Positions 28,518-40,437 of a stretch of 64,000 nt of DNA are shown in pieces. Each line of letters opens with the position of its first letter. Positions within the stretch are counted from its first letter, which is position 1. Made by a program: the position numbers and the translations under genes. Source of the stretch: Tillus elongatus. Lineage: Eukaryota; Arthropoda; Insecta; Coleoptera; Cleridae. The DNA lies in the NCBI GenBank assembly GCA_964006375.1, contig OZ023266.1:20096590-20160589 (forward strand). Reading direction: 5' to 3'. A model generated the notes under the pieces. It ran no database searches and was not told the DNA's origin. It was given only the letters and a program-made list of their open reading frames with translations.

Positions 28518-28745
28518 GATAGTATCTGCCTTATTATAGCCGATTTGTTGGAGCGCCAGTGTGCCATACTGAAGAGTAGATAAGGAGGAGAAAACCGCCT
28601 CGCTGTCCTGCTCTACAGCTTACCCCGCAGAACTGACGTGACGGTGGCTATTGATGTGTAATTAAATGCCAGTCGTGGTATTAGCTACGGGGGGTGGTTG
28701 TTTTCGCTTGCTAGTTTTCTCCCACAGCTTCCTTCGTAGATGAGT
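28219..28745. repeat. Diverged direct duplication, about 304-bp period
   Basis: 28219-28440 and 28523-28738 align in the same orientation. Shared phrases are TTGTTGGAGCGC, TGGTATCAG/TGGTATTAG, GTTGTTTTCGCT and ACAGCTTCC. Only the left copy keeps a long open frame. Confidence 0.75.
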
Positions 28746-29032
28746 GTGGAGAGTTCAACACAAGCGAAGCTAGCAGAAACCCAAGCACTCTTCGCACAAA
28801 CGATTAAAAAAAATTGGTGGCAGTTAAGATGTGATCGTATCTTATGGTGCCAATAAGAAAAATCAAAATTAAGTACTGTAACCCTTGCATCAAGAACGCC
28901 TTGAAAAATATGATGACAGAATTAGATTGCCCATAAAAAGCAGTCTTAACAGTGTCATAGTTAAAAAAATTCAAGTTATTTCGCTATTCGCTTGACAACA
29001 AAATAACAAATTTCGGATTCATTCGAATAAAT
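28746..29032. other. No recognisable feature
   Basis: No supported gene or repeat boundary. Confidence 0.4.
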
Positions 29033-29351
29033 AAACCTTTTTAGTTGATAGAGAGTATATTTTATGCGACTGAAAGAGTTTTGTATCCAAATCCAAATAG
29101 TAAGATAGCACTATATGGCTCGTCACGAGTATGTCACTATTGTCAAATCCAGACAGAGAGTTTCGCTCCGGTGGTGTAAAATAATAATGACCTAGGGCAG
29201 CTTTTAGCCTGGTCAACTATTCACTACTGCCATTTCGCTTCTCTGATACCAGCGGCCACCACATTTAGAGCATCGGCAAACAGAGAACGATTTATAAATA
29301 TTTTATGACACTTTTACAATTATACAAAAATTCGGGACGAAGCAAGTGCGT
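29033..29351. repeat. Perfect 319-bp inverted repeat, left arm
   Basis: Every position pairs with 30351-30669 (coordinates sum to 59702) with no mismatch or indel that I could find by reading line against line. The arm includes unique-looking DNA and, at its inner end, the HINE-like 3' hairpin (ACGAAGCAAGTGCGT variant). Identity stops abruptly inside that hairpin. A 60-odd-codon frame exists in both arms and is not thought to be a gene. Confidence 0.95.
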
Positions 29352-29725
29352 CATGGTCGTGAATGTTTATTAAATGTTGCAAATTTGAATAACACAATTT
29401 TTTCTTAAATCTACAAACTTGAGTTTTGATACGTAGTAATGTCTTTCCCAGAGCAACATATCTATCAAATTTCATTAAAATAGGTTTGTAATTTTTGAGA
29501 TACACATTTTTCTTGGAAAAAACTGGTCCGATCAGGTTGGCTAACGTCATCCAAGCTATTAATAAAAGAAATGTACTTTCCGAGTTTTATAAAAATCGGT
29601 TAATTACCTTTTAAGTTATCGGTATATATAAACATTGAAACTGACCCCCCACTCGACTATGGGTTCTAGGGGGTCTTTCGCTCATTGAAAAAATGTTTCT
29701 TAAAATTTAAAAGAAGCGATTTTTT
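29331..29725 (-). mobile_element. HINE-like element, minus orientation
   Basis: 3' hairpin signature at 29333-29370 (variant CGAAGCAAGTGCGT), body with CAAATTTCATTAAAATAGG, and a 5' module near 29640-29725. The TA core is reduced to TATATATA near 29622. Confidence 0.7.
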
Positions 29726-29854
29726 CACTAGCGAAAGATTAAGGCAGAAGCTTGTAAAAAACCTGGCCTAACTAATGACGTACGCGCGTACAATAAAATC
29801 AAAAAGGTTGTTTGAGAGATAGAGTAATGGTTGTGAAGACAAGGAGACGTTGTC

Positions 29855-30350
<496 letters not shown>

Positions 30351-30380
<30 letters not shown>

Positions 30381-30669
30381 AATTGTAAAAGTGTCATAAA
30401 ATATTTATAAATCGTTCTCTGTTTGCCGATGCTCTAAATGTGGTGGCCGCTGGTATCAGAGAAGCGAAATGGCAGTAGTGAATAGTTGACCAGGCTAAAA
30501 GCTGCCCTAGGTCATTATTATTTTACACCACCGGAGCGAAACTCTCTGTCTGGATTTGACAATAGTGACATACTCGTGACGAGCCATATAGTGCTATCTT
30601 ACTATTTGGATTTGGATACAAAACTCTTTCAGTCGCATAAAATATACTCTCTATCAACTAAAAAGGTTT
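30351..30669. repeat. Perfect 319-bp inverted repeat, right arm
   Basis: Reverse complement of 29033-29351. Sequence beyond 30669 is unrelated to that left of 29033. Confidence 0.95.
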
Positions 30670-32717
30670 CTGTGATTAGCCAAGAAAAATAGAGGTTGCT
30701 TGAATTTGGTTTAAGATTACTCTACGTGTTATATATAGCCCTTAGCTTTACTTAAAAATAGAACCATAGTGTATCTGGGCAGTGTGATTTATATGTTACG
30801 TAAGAATAAGTTAAGGAGACCACAGAGAGAGTTTGGAAGAAGCGAGATAGAAATTGCGGAGGAACCTATATATTTGGACCCTTTAGGGAAATCCTGGAAT
30901 AAAATTATGTAAATCAATCCCTGAACTAGCTTTTAAGCACAGTTTTTCGCTGGCGTTCGCTTTAATGTAATCCCCTCCTCTTTACGACTCTGAATTCATT
31001 ATCTCTGATTCGTTCCAACATTAAAAAGGTGCAGCTTTTTTATGTACAAATATTTCCATGTTCGTGCGACTATGTTAAACGGTGTCTCACAAATACGTGG
31101 TTAATTGCGGACGACGTTTTATCAGACAGGAGGCTATGGTTCTTTATGGCACTCATGAGACATGCCATCATGAATTTCATTTATATCGAGTGGAACATGT
31201 GTTAACCAGGGAAAATCAGGAAGCGGAAAGAGAAAAGCTCATTCGATATTCCTATATTTGAATGTCTACAGGATATTTTATCGAAAGTTTTTCTTAGCCG
31301 CAGCTTGTACTACAAAGTAACATCATAACGTAACATTTATCTTACTTCATTTACAATATACAAGTTTAATAGCTTGTATTAATATAAAGGGTGGCCACTT
31401 GAAAACGAAACCGTTACGTTTTAGGTCACCTATCAAGATTTTGTTTAAAGGTGCTCAATGGGGTAAATTTTGCTTTCAAGGGGGAAAACTTTTAAGGTTA
31501 CTTTCAATACCGCAACACTGTTACGGTCGGCTTTTTAGCTACCGTACCATTCTGCTGGTTCTACAAAATATTTGAGAGACTTTTAATGATCACTAAACCT
31601 TTTTAAAACAAATAGCGAATAAACTATCGAATCAATAAAAAAACCTGAAAATTCGCTAGATAATTATTTGGTAAACACCTTACTAGCCTCCCACTGGAGG
31701 ATAAAATCTTTTTAATGAAATATAATGACCAAAAGGGTGAGGTAATATTCTTTTATATTGTTTTTCGTTGAAGAGAATAATTCAATAAATAAGGATTTCT
31801 CCACACATAAATTAAATAATTTATGGGTCATTTTGACAGCTGAGAGACATACCGACAAGGCTTGTCACCAGTGAGGATCGTAAATAAGATTTACAAGTAA
31901 CGAACAAAATCGAAGGTTGGGACCAGTAGCTCTCAATCAAGTTGTGCGTAAAACGGGTACTCTCTCAAACACAGAGAATCTAATGGGCAAGTAAAGGACA
32001 AAACATTCGTCAGTAGGACCGTTACAAGCCTGACGCAAGACCCAACCGGGTACTTAAAGGAGTGTAAAGCTGGCTGCAGGTGAGATCTCAGTGGTTGTCT
32101 ATTGATAACATCCAACTAACGTCAACGCGAGCTATCTAAAACAAGTGGGATATCGGTAAGTGGTGTACCTAGTGCAGTCACTGCTAAGGTTGAATATGTT
32201 GGGTATCGGTGTTTAACCGAGGTTAATAAGTTTGCTTGGGGGTGTTGCACTGAAGTTAACAAATTGAATAAGCCCCATTCTGGAGAAAAAATGGGTATTT
32301 AATAACAGTTCTAGAGTATAGTGTCGAGGTTATAGCCATATCCATATTTAGCTTCAAAATAAAAATTTGAACTTTGACTATAAAGCCAAAGGCTAAGTTC
32401 AAACTTCCGTGTTCTGAGCTTGAGAGCTAAAATTTAGGACTAGTGTTTAACTCTGGTATCTAGTATACATCAGGAGTCCAGATTTATCTCATCTCTCTAG
32501 GTCTGACTTCACATTGGGTCTGGGTGTACTCTTTATTCAGTCAGAGTCCAGCTGGGGTTTAATGGACCTCAATCCAAGGTGCCGTTCATAGCTGTGTCCC
32601 CTGAATGGTTTGACACTGTCTGGAAACAAGCGATTCTTCATTTTAATGTGTCAAATTTTCTTGCACAAGGTGCAGACTTTTTTAATAATAATAAGAGAGC
32701 TCAGATTAAAGTCATTT
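30670..32717. other. No gene; one mariner-type terminus
   Basis: No supported frame in this 2-kb stretch. At 31387-31415 the string AGGGTGGCCACTTGAAAACG resembles the left terminus of the mariner at 41788 (AGGGTGGCGCATTGAAAACG). No partner end was found, so it is a solo terminus or a truncated element. Confidence 0.45.
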
Positions 32718-34070
32718 AAAACAGCAGCAAACCCTTCTGAACTCTTGCTAAATCTATTGGGAATAGTTTATGCAAGAGCACGTTCCAACCTCTTGTTTCA
32801 GGGGATGAAATTATTTCTACCGCCCTGGACAACGCTGAACTTTTTGCCTCGTTGTTCGCCGGCAATTCTACTCTTAACCCACCACCAAATGTTCAATCAC
32901 CAATAGTCCCCAATGTCGCGCATAAAATGACGGATATCATTTTCAAAACTAAGAAGGTACGAATTATGATCTCTTCTCTTAATACCAGGAAAGCCTCTGG
33001 CCTTGACGAGATCGCAGCAATTGTTCTCAAAAAATGCGCACCAGATCTTGTTCCTGTCCTAACTCGTCTGTTTCAGACATCTTACAATAGAGGCATATTT
33101 CCTAGTAACTGGAAAACTGCTCGAGTACAACCCGTCCCTAAGAAAGGATCCAAAGCGCTTTCTAGCAACTACAGGTCTATTTCTCTCCCTTCAGTCGTCT
33201 CTAAAGTGATGGAAAAGTATATAAAAACCGAATAACGAAAATTTCTTGAAAAACACAGTCTAATCCACGACATGCAGTAAGACTTCCGTCCGCGCAGCCG
33301 ACTTCCTTTCCTTTGTTACCAATTCTTGGAGCAAGTCTATGGAGCGACACGGTGAATCCTAGATTGTGGCTCCAGACATGTCCAAAGCATTCGACCAGGT
33401 CTGGCACGCAGTGCTGCTTAATTAAGTTCCGCCCTATGGGCTACCACCAAAACTCTGTACCCGGACGGAAAATTTCCTCTCTAACCGGAGCATTTCTGTT
33501 GTCGTGGATGGCAATTCCTCTAAACTGTATCCAATTAATGCAGGAGTCCCTCAAGCTTTAGCTTTAGCCCCTACTCTGTTTCTTCTCCACATCAATGACC
33601 TCCTCTCTAGCGCATCCTACCCAGTTCACAGTTACGCGGATGACAGCGCCCTCCACTCAAATATACAATAATCTAAGTCTGTCTCTTTAGCCCAATTATA
33701 TGAGGATCGCAGACTCATGGAGTGTTCTGTCTCTGTGGATCTCCAAAAAATATTAGACTGGGGAAGTAGAAATCTTGTACAATTCAACCTCGCCAAATTT
33801 CAGTCTTGCTTTCTATCTCATAAGAGATACACCAGCCCTAGACCCATCACAATGAACAACCAAGTTATTCAAAGTAATGAGTCTTTTTCACTTCTTGCCA
33901 TTTCTGTGGATTGAAATCTCAGTTGGCACCAACATGTCACATCAATTTCAGGAGCGGCTGCTAAGAAATTAGGTTTCCTCTTCCGGGCTCGCAAATACTT
34001 TTCACTAGCCAATCTCTATACCTTATATACTTCACAGATAAGGCCAAACCTCGAATACTGCTCCCACATC
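32718..34070 (+). pseudogene. Dead LINE copy of the 35.6-kb family
   Basis: Aligns with the intact ORF from just before its pre-RT region (AKSIGNN-like) through the RT and part of the tail, then stops abruptly at CTCCCACATC (34070). It keeps an open run at 32852-33235 (KASGLDEI, PKKGSKALSSNYRS). It then has a stop after the MEKYIKTE block, later frameshifts, and a disrupted GVPQG block. It is truncated at both ends, with no poly(A). Confidence 0.85.
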
Positions 34071-34644
34071 ACGTTTTCTTAATCATAAATAGTATTGATC
34101 TAAGAACTGCTGCCTTCTTTAAAGATCACTTTTTTAATCTTTATTTATTATCAATCCAATCTCAAAATTTCATAAAAATAAATATGCATATAGACTTCAG
34201 CCTTAGGCTGAGATTAAAATTATCTTACAAATAGGCAGGCTACTCGAATATATAATTATTTACATTTAAGAACATCTGATATTTACGATAACATTTCTTT
34301 CTTGTCTTTTTGCTAATAATTAAGTGTTTTAAATTTGATAAAACAACACACGTAATACCAAACCATATATTTTAATGATCAAGAAAAACTTATAAGTAAC
34401 TGTGATTTACTTCTGCTTTTTGATATAATAACGAATTTCTTACCAAGTTCTGCTAAGCTTAGCAATTTTATAATTTCTAGACTCTCTAGATCTGTAAACA
34501 ATAAAGATCTAAGGAATCAACGCCTTGCACTAAAAGCCTAAGAAATGTGAGACTTCGGTCAATACTAACCAAATACTAAGTATTTAGTCTAATTATCTTT
34601 ATAAACTGACGGGTTATTTCTTAACCTTGTCTTTTTTTATATAT
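34071..34644. other. No recognisable feature
   Basis: AT-rich DNA between LINE copies. No supported gene. Confidence 0.4.
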
Positions 34645-35554
34645 TTCAACAACACACGGCGAGGGCTTACAGCCTAAATACTATCGTACCGTGGGTGTCG
34701 ACAAGGAGGGAAGAGGCAACTTGTTAATTCTGGACTTTTGAAGGTTCGGAGGAGAAGGAAAACATGTGCCGGCAAGGAATTCCACAACTTGGAAGTCCTC
34801 GGGACAAAAGAGCGGGCATAACAAGATGTTGTATGTCTGGTAATCTGGACAGTGAAAGGGTGCATTCGATCTGTTGCCCTGGTAGATCTGTTGGGGGCAG
34901 CAGGTGAAGGAACTATGGAAGAAAGCTCCTCTGAGCAGTGCCCGTGCAGATATCTATAAAAGAGAGAGAGGTCACCAACGGCACGTCGGTGGGCAAGGGA
35001 TGGCAGCCTTTGGGTGAGTGTAGGGTCACCGATGAGACGTATAGCTGTCTTCTGAATGGAGTCCAGGATAGCGAGTGTAGAAGCGGCAGCTGCACCCCAG
35101 ACGTGGGAGCAGTATGGGAGGTTTGGCCTTATGTATGAAGTGCATAAGGTATAGAGATTAGCTGCTCGTTAAAAAAAGCATTTGGGAGCCCGGAAGAGGA
35201 AACCTAATTTCTTAGCAGACGCTTCTCCAATTGATGTGGCATGTTGGTGCCAATTGAGATTTCGATCCACAGAAATGCCAACAAGTGAAAAGGACTCATT
35301 ACTTTGAATAACTTGGTTGTTCATTGTGATGGGTCTAGGGCTGGGGTATCTCTTATGATATAGAAAGCAAGACTGAGATTTGGCGAGGTTGAATTGTACA
35401 AGATTTCTACTTGGTGATAGGCCATAGGCCAGAAATTTATTAAGTAGCGCTGCGTGCCAGACCTGGTTGAATGCTTTGGATATGCCTAGAGCGACAGTCT
35501 GTGATTCACCTTGTAGTTCCATAGACTTGTTCCAAGAATGGGTGACAAAGGAAT
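34645..35554 (-). pseudogene. Older LINE copy, 3' half (interrupted by the intact LINE)
   Basis: The minus strand reads from the RT domain at 35554 (SFVTHSWNKS) to the LINE 3' end near 34645. An internal deletion joins LAYGLSP directly to SRNLVQFN, removing the YADD region, and the motif-A aspartate is replaced (ALGISKAF instead of ALDISKAF). Its 5' break point corresponds to the exact place where the copy at 38854-39674 stops. The two are therefore halves of one element split by insertion of 35555-38853. Confidence 0.85.
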
Positions 35555-38500
35555 GACAATAGGCATGGATGCAAAATGATGAAAATGTTTTGTATCCTCC
35601 TACTATGTCGAAAATCATAACTACTGGACAATTGATAGTCCCTTTATTAATCCTATTTTTAAAGGGGTAGACATTGATCCAATCCAATCCATAGCAGGTG
35701 GTAGTGGAATTTTCCTTTATGTAACAGTAAAGGATTTTTTCACGCCCGAGGAGGTACCACCCCATACATCAAGGGGCCGGTGAAGTCCCAACGGACGTTT
35801 CCGGTTCTGGTGTATGAGTCGGTTTCCCTTATAAGCAAAAATGATGATGGCTCCTCCTTGTATAAAATATTCCGGAGGCAAAATACCCCTCCATTCGGAT
35901 CTCCGGGAGAGGGGTGTACAGGGGGCGCCAACATCAAGATTTAACATATTCTTTTCGAATATATGTGGCCTAAATTCTAACCTGAACTCCGTCCACCATT
36001 TCCTCCAGGCTAACAGGCCCCAACTCCTCTTCCTCACCGAAACCCAAATCAGTGCCAAAACAGCCACTAATCACTTTAATTTCCCGGGGTATGAGCTCCT
36101 TACTGCCTTTAGATTGCATGGAGGCGTGTGCGCATACGTCCGTAGCAATCTACCCTGCACCAGGCTTCCCAATTTAGAAGCTGGAAGAAAAGACATACTA
36201 TGGATAAAACTCTCTCTCAGGGCTGCAACTAAATTCATCTGTTGCATTTACCGGTCACCTTCTGACAACAACTTTGTCCAGCTCTTTGACTACCTTTCTG
36301 AAAAAACCGACTATCTGATTTCTGAATATCCTTCCTCCGAGGTCACTATTCTTGGCGACTTCAATGTCCATAATAAGGAATGGCTAGGATCTTCAAAAAC
36401 CGATCTACAAGGGAGAGCAGCGGAGGCGTTTGCAGTCAGCAATTCTTTGGCCAATATGGTTCAGCAACCTACTTACTTTCCTCGTATCCCAACACACAGC
36501 TCAAATCCCTTGGATCTCCTTCTTACTACAAATCCTGAATGCTATAAGATATCAGTCACCGCCCCCCTTGGTCGCTCAGACCACGGCATGGTCACTGCTT
36601 CCTGTGCAATGCAACCCGAGGTCACACACTCATCACACCCACGTATCGTTTGGCACTACAACTCCGCAAACTGGGACGAAATGCGGGATTACTTTTCCTC
36701 ATTTCCATGGGCGTCTGTCTGCTTCTCTCATCCTGACCCCTCTGATATCTCAGAAAACGTCACCGAAATTATCCAAGCTGGCATGGAATTATTTATTCCA
36801 CGTACACAGAAAACCTCTTCAGCCACTCAAAAGCCCTGGTTCTCTAAATCCTGTGACAAGGCCAGACTTGAAAAGGTCAAAGCTCACAAAACGTTTCTAC
36901 ACAATCCCAGTCAAGAAAATCGTCAAGCATTCAACGACGCAAGAAACCGCTATGTCCGCATTCTTTCTGAGGCAAAAAACTCGTTTAATAACCACATCAA
37001 AAACAAAGTCCTCTCAAGCTCCAACGGCGGCAAACCCTTCTGGACTCTTGCTAAGTCTATTGGGAATAATTTCTGCAAGAGCACGTTCCCACCTCTCGTC
37101 TCAGGTGATGAAATTGTTTCTACCGCCCTGGGCAAGGCTGAACTTTTTGCTTCGTTGTTCGCCGGAAATTCTACTCTCAACCCACCTCCAAATGTTCAAC
37201 CACCAACAGTCCCCAACGTCGCGCATAAAATGACTGATATCATTTTCAAAACTAAAAAGGTACGAAAGATGCTCTCTTCTCTTAATACCAGGAAAGCCTC
37301 TGGCCTTGACGAGATCCCAGCAATTGTTCTCAAAAAATGCGCACCAGAACTTGCTCCTGTCCTGACTCGTCTGTTTCAGATATCTTACAATAAAGGCATA
37401 TTCCCTAGTAACTGGAAAACTGCTCGAGTACAACCCATCCCCAAGAAAGGATCCAAAGCGCTTCCTAGCAACTACAGGCCTATTTCTCTCCTTTCAGTCA
37501 TCTCTAAAGTGATGGAAAAGTATATAAACACCGAACTACTAAAATTCCTTGAAAAACACAGTCTAATCCACGACAGGCAGTATGGATTCCGTCAGCGCAG
37601 ATCGACTGCCGACCTCCTTTCCTTTGTCACCCATTCTTGGAACAAGTCTATGGAACAACACGGTGAATCCCAGATTGTTGCTCTAGACATATCCAAAGCA
37701 TTCGACCAGGTCTGGCACGCAGCGCTGCTTAATAAACTTCCGGCATATGGCCTACAACCAAAACTTTGTACCTGGACAGCAAATTTCCTCTCCAACAGGA
37801 GCATATCTGTTGTTGTGGATGGCCATTCCTCTAAACTGTATCCAATTAATGCAGGAGTTCCTCAAGGTTCAGCTTTAGCCCCTACTTTGTTTCTTCTCCA
37901 CATCAATGACCTCCTCTCTAGCACATCCAACCCAGTTCACAGTTACGCGGACGACAGCACCCTCTACTCAAACATACAATATTCTAAGCCTGTCTCTTTA
38001 GCCCAATTAGATGAGGATCGCAGACTCATGGAGGGTTCTGTCTCCGTAGACCTCCAAAAAATATTAGACTGGGGAAGTAGAAATCTTGTACAATTCAACC
38101 CCACCAAAACTAAGTCTTGCTTTCTTTCTCACAAGAGATACAGCAGCCCTAGACCCATCACAATGAACAACCAAGTTATTCAAAGTAATGAGTCCTTTTC
38201 TCTTGTTGGCATTTCTGTGGATCGAAAACTTAATTGGCACCAACATGTTACATCAATTGCAGAAGCGGCTGCTAAGAAATTGGGTTTCCTCTTCCGGGCT
38301 CGCAAATACTTTTCACCAACTAATCTCTATACCTTATACACTTCACAAATAAGGCCAAACCTCGAATACTGCTCCCACATCTGGGGTGCAGCAGCCGCTT
38401 CTACACTCGCTATCCTGGACTCCATTCAAAAGAGAGCTATACGTCTCATCGGTGACCCTACCCTCACCCAAAGGCTTCCATCCCTTGCCCACCGACGTGC

Positions 38501-38853
38501 CGTTGGTGACCTCTCTCTCTTTTATAGATATCTGCACGGGCACTGCTCAGAGGAGCTTTCCTCCATAATTCCCCCACCTGCTGCCCCCAGCAGATCTACC
38601 AGGGGAACAGAGCGAATGCACCCTTTTACTGTCCAGGTCACCAGACATAGAACATCTTGTTATGCCCGCTCTTTTGTCCCGAGGACTTCCAAGTTGTGGA
38701 ATTCCTTGCCGGCACATGGTTTTCCTTCTCCTCCGAACCTCCAAACCTTCAAGTCCAGAATTAACAAGTTGCCTCTTTCCTCCTTGTCAACACCCACGGT
38801 ACGATAGTATTTAGGCTGTAAGCCCTCGTGGTGTGTTGTTGACATAAAAAAAA
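35555..38853 (+). mobile_element. Intact LINE inserted into an older copy of the same family
   Basis: The boundaries are defined by the interrupted copy on both sides. The left junction follows GACAAAGGA at 35554; the right junction is a short A-run (38846-38853) that joins AAAGGAGGTC. The element has about 286 bp of 5' leader, one 988-codon ORF, about 40 bp of 3' UTR and A8. No ORF1 (gag-like) is recognisable in the leader, so it is either an ORF1-less copy or one truncated within ORF1. Confidence 0.8.
35841..38807 (+). CDS. LINE ORF2: AP-like endonuclease and reverse transcriptase
   Basis: An uninterrupted 988-residue protein for target-primed reverse transcription. The endonuclease (about 35-255) has SNICGLNSNL, the catalytic Glu in TETQIS (E67), GDFN (172-175) and the final SDH (246-248). 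The RT (about 510-745) has KASGLDEIP, NYRPIS (544-549), QYGFR, ALDISKAFD (D616), GVPQGSALAP and YADD (702-705), so all three catalytic Asp are present. A conserved tail follows (YCSHIWGAA, AIRLIGDP, SKLWNSLP). There is no RNase H. The start at 35841 is preceded in frame by TAA at 35832; three Met codons are in tandem. It belongs to the jockey/CR1 side of LINEs; I do not fix the clade. It is the only TE protein here without a lesion and could be active if ORF1 is dispensable. Confidence 0.92.
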   Translation: MMMAPPCIKYSGGKIPLHSDLRERGVQGAPTSRFNIFFSNICGLNSNLNSVHHFLQANRPQLLFLTETQISAKTATNHFNFPGYELLTAFRLHGGVCAYVRSNLPCTRLPNLEAGRKDILWIKLSLRAATKFICCIYRSPSDNNFVQLFDYLSEKTDYLISEYPSSEVTILGDFNVHNKEWLGSSKTDLQGRAAEAFAVSNSLANMVQQPTYFPRIPTHSSNPLDLLLTTNPECYKISVTAPLGRSDHGMVTASCAMQPEVTHSSHPRIVWHYNSANWDEMRDYFSSFPWASVCFSHPDPSDISENVTEIIQAGMELFIPRTQKTSSATQKPWFSKSCDKARLEKVKAHKTFLHNPSQENRQAFNDARNRYVRILSEAKNSFNNHIKNKVLSSSNGGKPFWTLAKSIGNNFCKSTFPPLVSGDEIVSTALGKAELFASLFAGNSTLNPPPNVQPPTVPNVAHKMTDIIFKTKKVRKMLSSLNTRKASGLDEIPAIVLKKCAPELAPVLTRLFQISYNKGIFPSNWKTARVQPIPKKGSKALPSNYRPISLLSVISKVMEKYINTELLKFLEKHSLIHDRQYGFRQRRSTADLLSFVTHSWNKSMEQHGESQIVALDISKAFDQVWHAALLNKLPAYGLQPKLCTWTANFLSNRSISVVVDGHSSKLYPINAGVPQGSALAPTLFLLHINDLLSSTSNPVHSYADDSTLYSNIQYSKPVSLAQLDEDRRLMEGSVSVDLQKILDWGSRNLVQFNPTKTKSCFLSHKRYSSPRPITMNNQVIQSNESFSLVGISVDRKLNWHQHVTSIAEAAAKKLGFLFRARKYFSPTNLYTLYTSQIRPNLEYCSHIWGAAAASTLAILDSIQKRAIRLIGDPTLTQRLPSLAHRRAVGDLSLFYRYLHGHCSEELSSIIPPPAAPSRSTRGTERMHPFTVQVTRHRTSCYARSFVPRTSKLWNSLPAHGFPSPPNLQTFKSRINKLPLSSLSTPTVR

Positions 38854-39674
38854 GGAGGTCGGTAGTTGATCTGCGCTGACGGAATCCATACTGCCTGTCG
38901 TGGATTAGATTGTTTTTCAAGAAATTTTAGTAATTCGGTTCTTATATACTTTTCCATCACTTTAGAGACGATCGAAAGGAGAGAAATAGGCCTGTAGTTG
39001 CTAGGAAGAGCTGCTTGGGATCCTTTACTGGGGATGGGTTGTACTCGAGCAGTTTTCGAGTTACTAGGGAATAAGCCCCTATTGTACGATGTCTGAAACA
39101 GACGAATCAGCACAGGAGTAAGTTCTGATGCGCATTTTTTGAAAACAATTGCTGGGATCTCGTCAAACCCAGAGGCTTTCCTGATATTAAGAGAAGAGAG
39201 CTTCTTTCGTACCTTATTAGTTTTGAAAATGATATCCGTCATTTTATGCGTGACATTGGGGACTGTGGGTGGTTTAACATTTGGCGGTATGTTGAGAGTA
39301 GAATTGCGCGCGAACAACGAGGAAAAAAGTTCAGCCTTGCCCAGGGCGGTAGAAACGATTTCATCCCCTGAAACAAGAAGTGGGAACGTGCTCTTGCAGA
39401 AATTATTCCCAATAGATTTAACAAGAGTCCAGAAGGGTTAGCTGCCGTTGGAGCTTGATAGGACTTTGTTTTTGATGTGGTTATTAAACGAGTTTTTTTT
39501 GCCTCAGAAAGAATGCGGACATAGCTGTTTCTTGCGTCGTTAAATGCTTGACGGTTTTCTTGACTGGGATTGTGTAGAAGCCTTTTGTGAGCTTTGATTA
39601 TTTTAAGTCTGGCCTTGTCACAGGATTTAGAGAACCAGGGCTTTTGAGTGGCTAAAGAGGTTTTCTGTGTACGT
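38854..39674 (-). pseudogene. Older LINE copy, 5' half (interrupted by the intact LINE)
   Basis: On the minus strand it runs from within the linker between endonuclease and RT (39674, near CCACGTACACAG) to the RT block before SFVTHSW. Open stretches read KASGFDEIPAIVFKKC, NYRPISLLSIVSK and MEKYIRTELLKFLEK, followed by a small deletion and frameshift. It is truncated upstream at 39674, where a HINE-like body begins. With 34645-35554 it reconstitutes one broken element. Confidence 0.85.
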
Positions 39675-40195
39675 TAAAGCTCAATATAATTGTTATTATG
39701 CAAGATACGAGAAAAATTGGTATACATTGCCTATAGGGTGTCTTGAGCTGCATCTTATAAAATTATTTTGATAATCACAGTATGGCCCATAAGCTGTTGG
39801 TGATATGTACATTTTTTTGAGCATTCGTTATTGCATTTTTGCATTTTTCATCGAAATATGATGCATGTTTGTAAAAAAAATGGAGACGCAGTAAGTGCGT
39901 TTTGGTAGCGAATTTACATTAAACGCTTCAAAATTCAATAACGCAATTGGCTATTAACCTAGGGTTCGTCAGCTAGGAAACGAGTTTTTTCGGAAACGTT
40001 TTAAGTTTATTTTAGGGAAATTTTTGTACATTTTCAAACAAGTTATCCTGATTATATATGGTACATTGTTCATACTATATAGGTTATACCGGTGACTAAA
40101 TTGATGCCTGCTTGCATTAACTAGGCATATTTGCTATTAAAAACATTTTAATGATAATTCACTTCCATAATGCACTTGTTGCGTTTAGACTTTTA
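39675..40195 (+). mobile_element. HINE-like 3' part, plus orientation
   Basis: Starts abruptly inside the body (TAAAGCTCAATATAATTGTT) at the edge of the LINE fragment. It ends in the foldback module with hairpin signatures at about 39884-39915 and 40155-40190, which here are diverged (GCAGTAAGTGCGTT; TGCACTTGTTGCG). Confidence 0.7.
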
Positions 40196-40437
40196 TAATC
40201 TTCGTTTCTTTTAACCTTAAATGCCTTAACAAATTACGCGACGACCGGCTATCAAATGATTAGTATTTTAAAAAACTACAGCTACTGTCATGAGTTGTTT
40301 TGTAGAGGAAAACATCAAGCATCCGATATAACACTTTGTTCAAAAGGCAGATTACAGAAGCCATATAAATATCATTTCTCGTGCAGAACTTGTAATCGTA
40401 AACGTCACCAATGAAGTATGTGCATGCACACACAGAG

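Noticed and set aside
35169..36067. Minus-strand frames near the intact LINE start
   Set aside because: They run through the LINE leader in antisense, joined to the end of the broken older copy; only the RT-derived part is meaningful.
36430..37233. 267-codon plus frame inside the LINE ORF
   Set aside because: It is an alternative-phase shadow of the 988-codon ORF with no recognisable domain.
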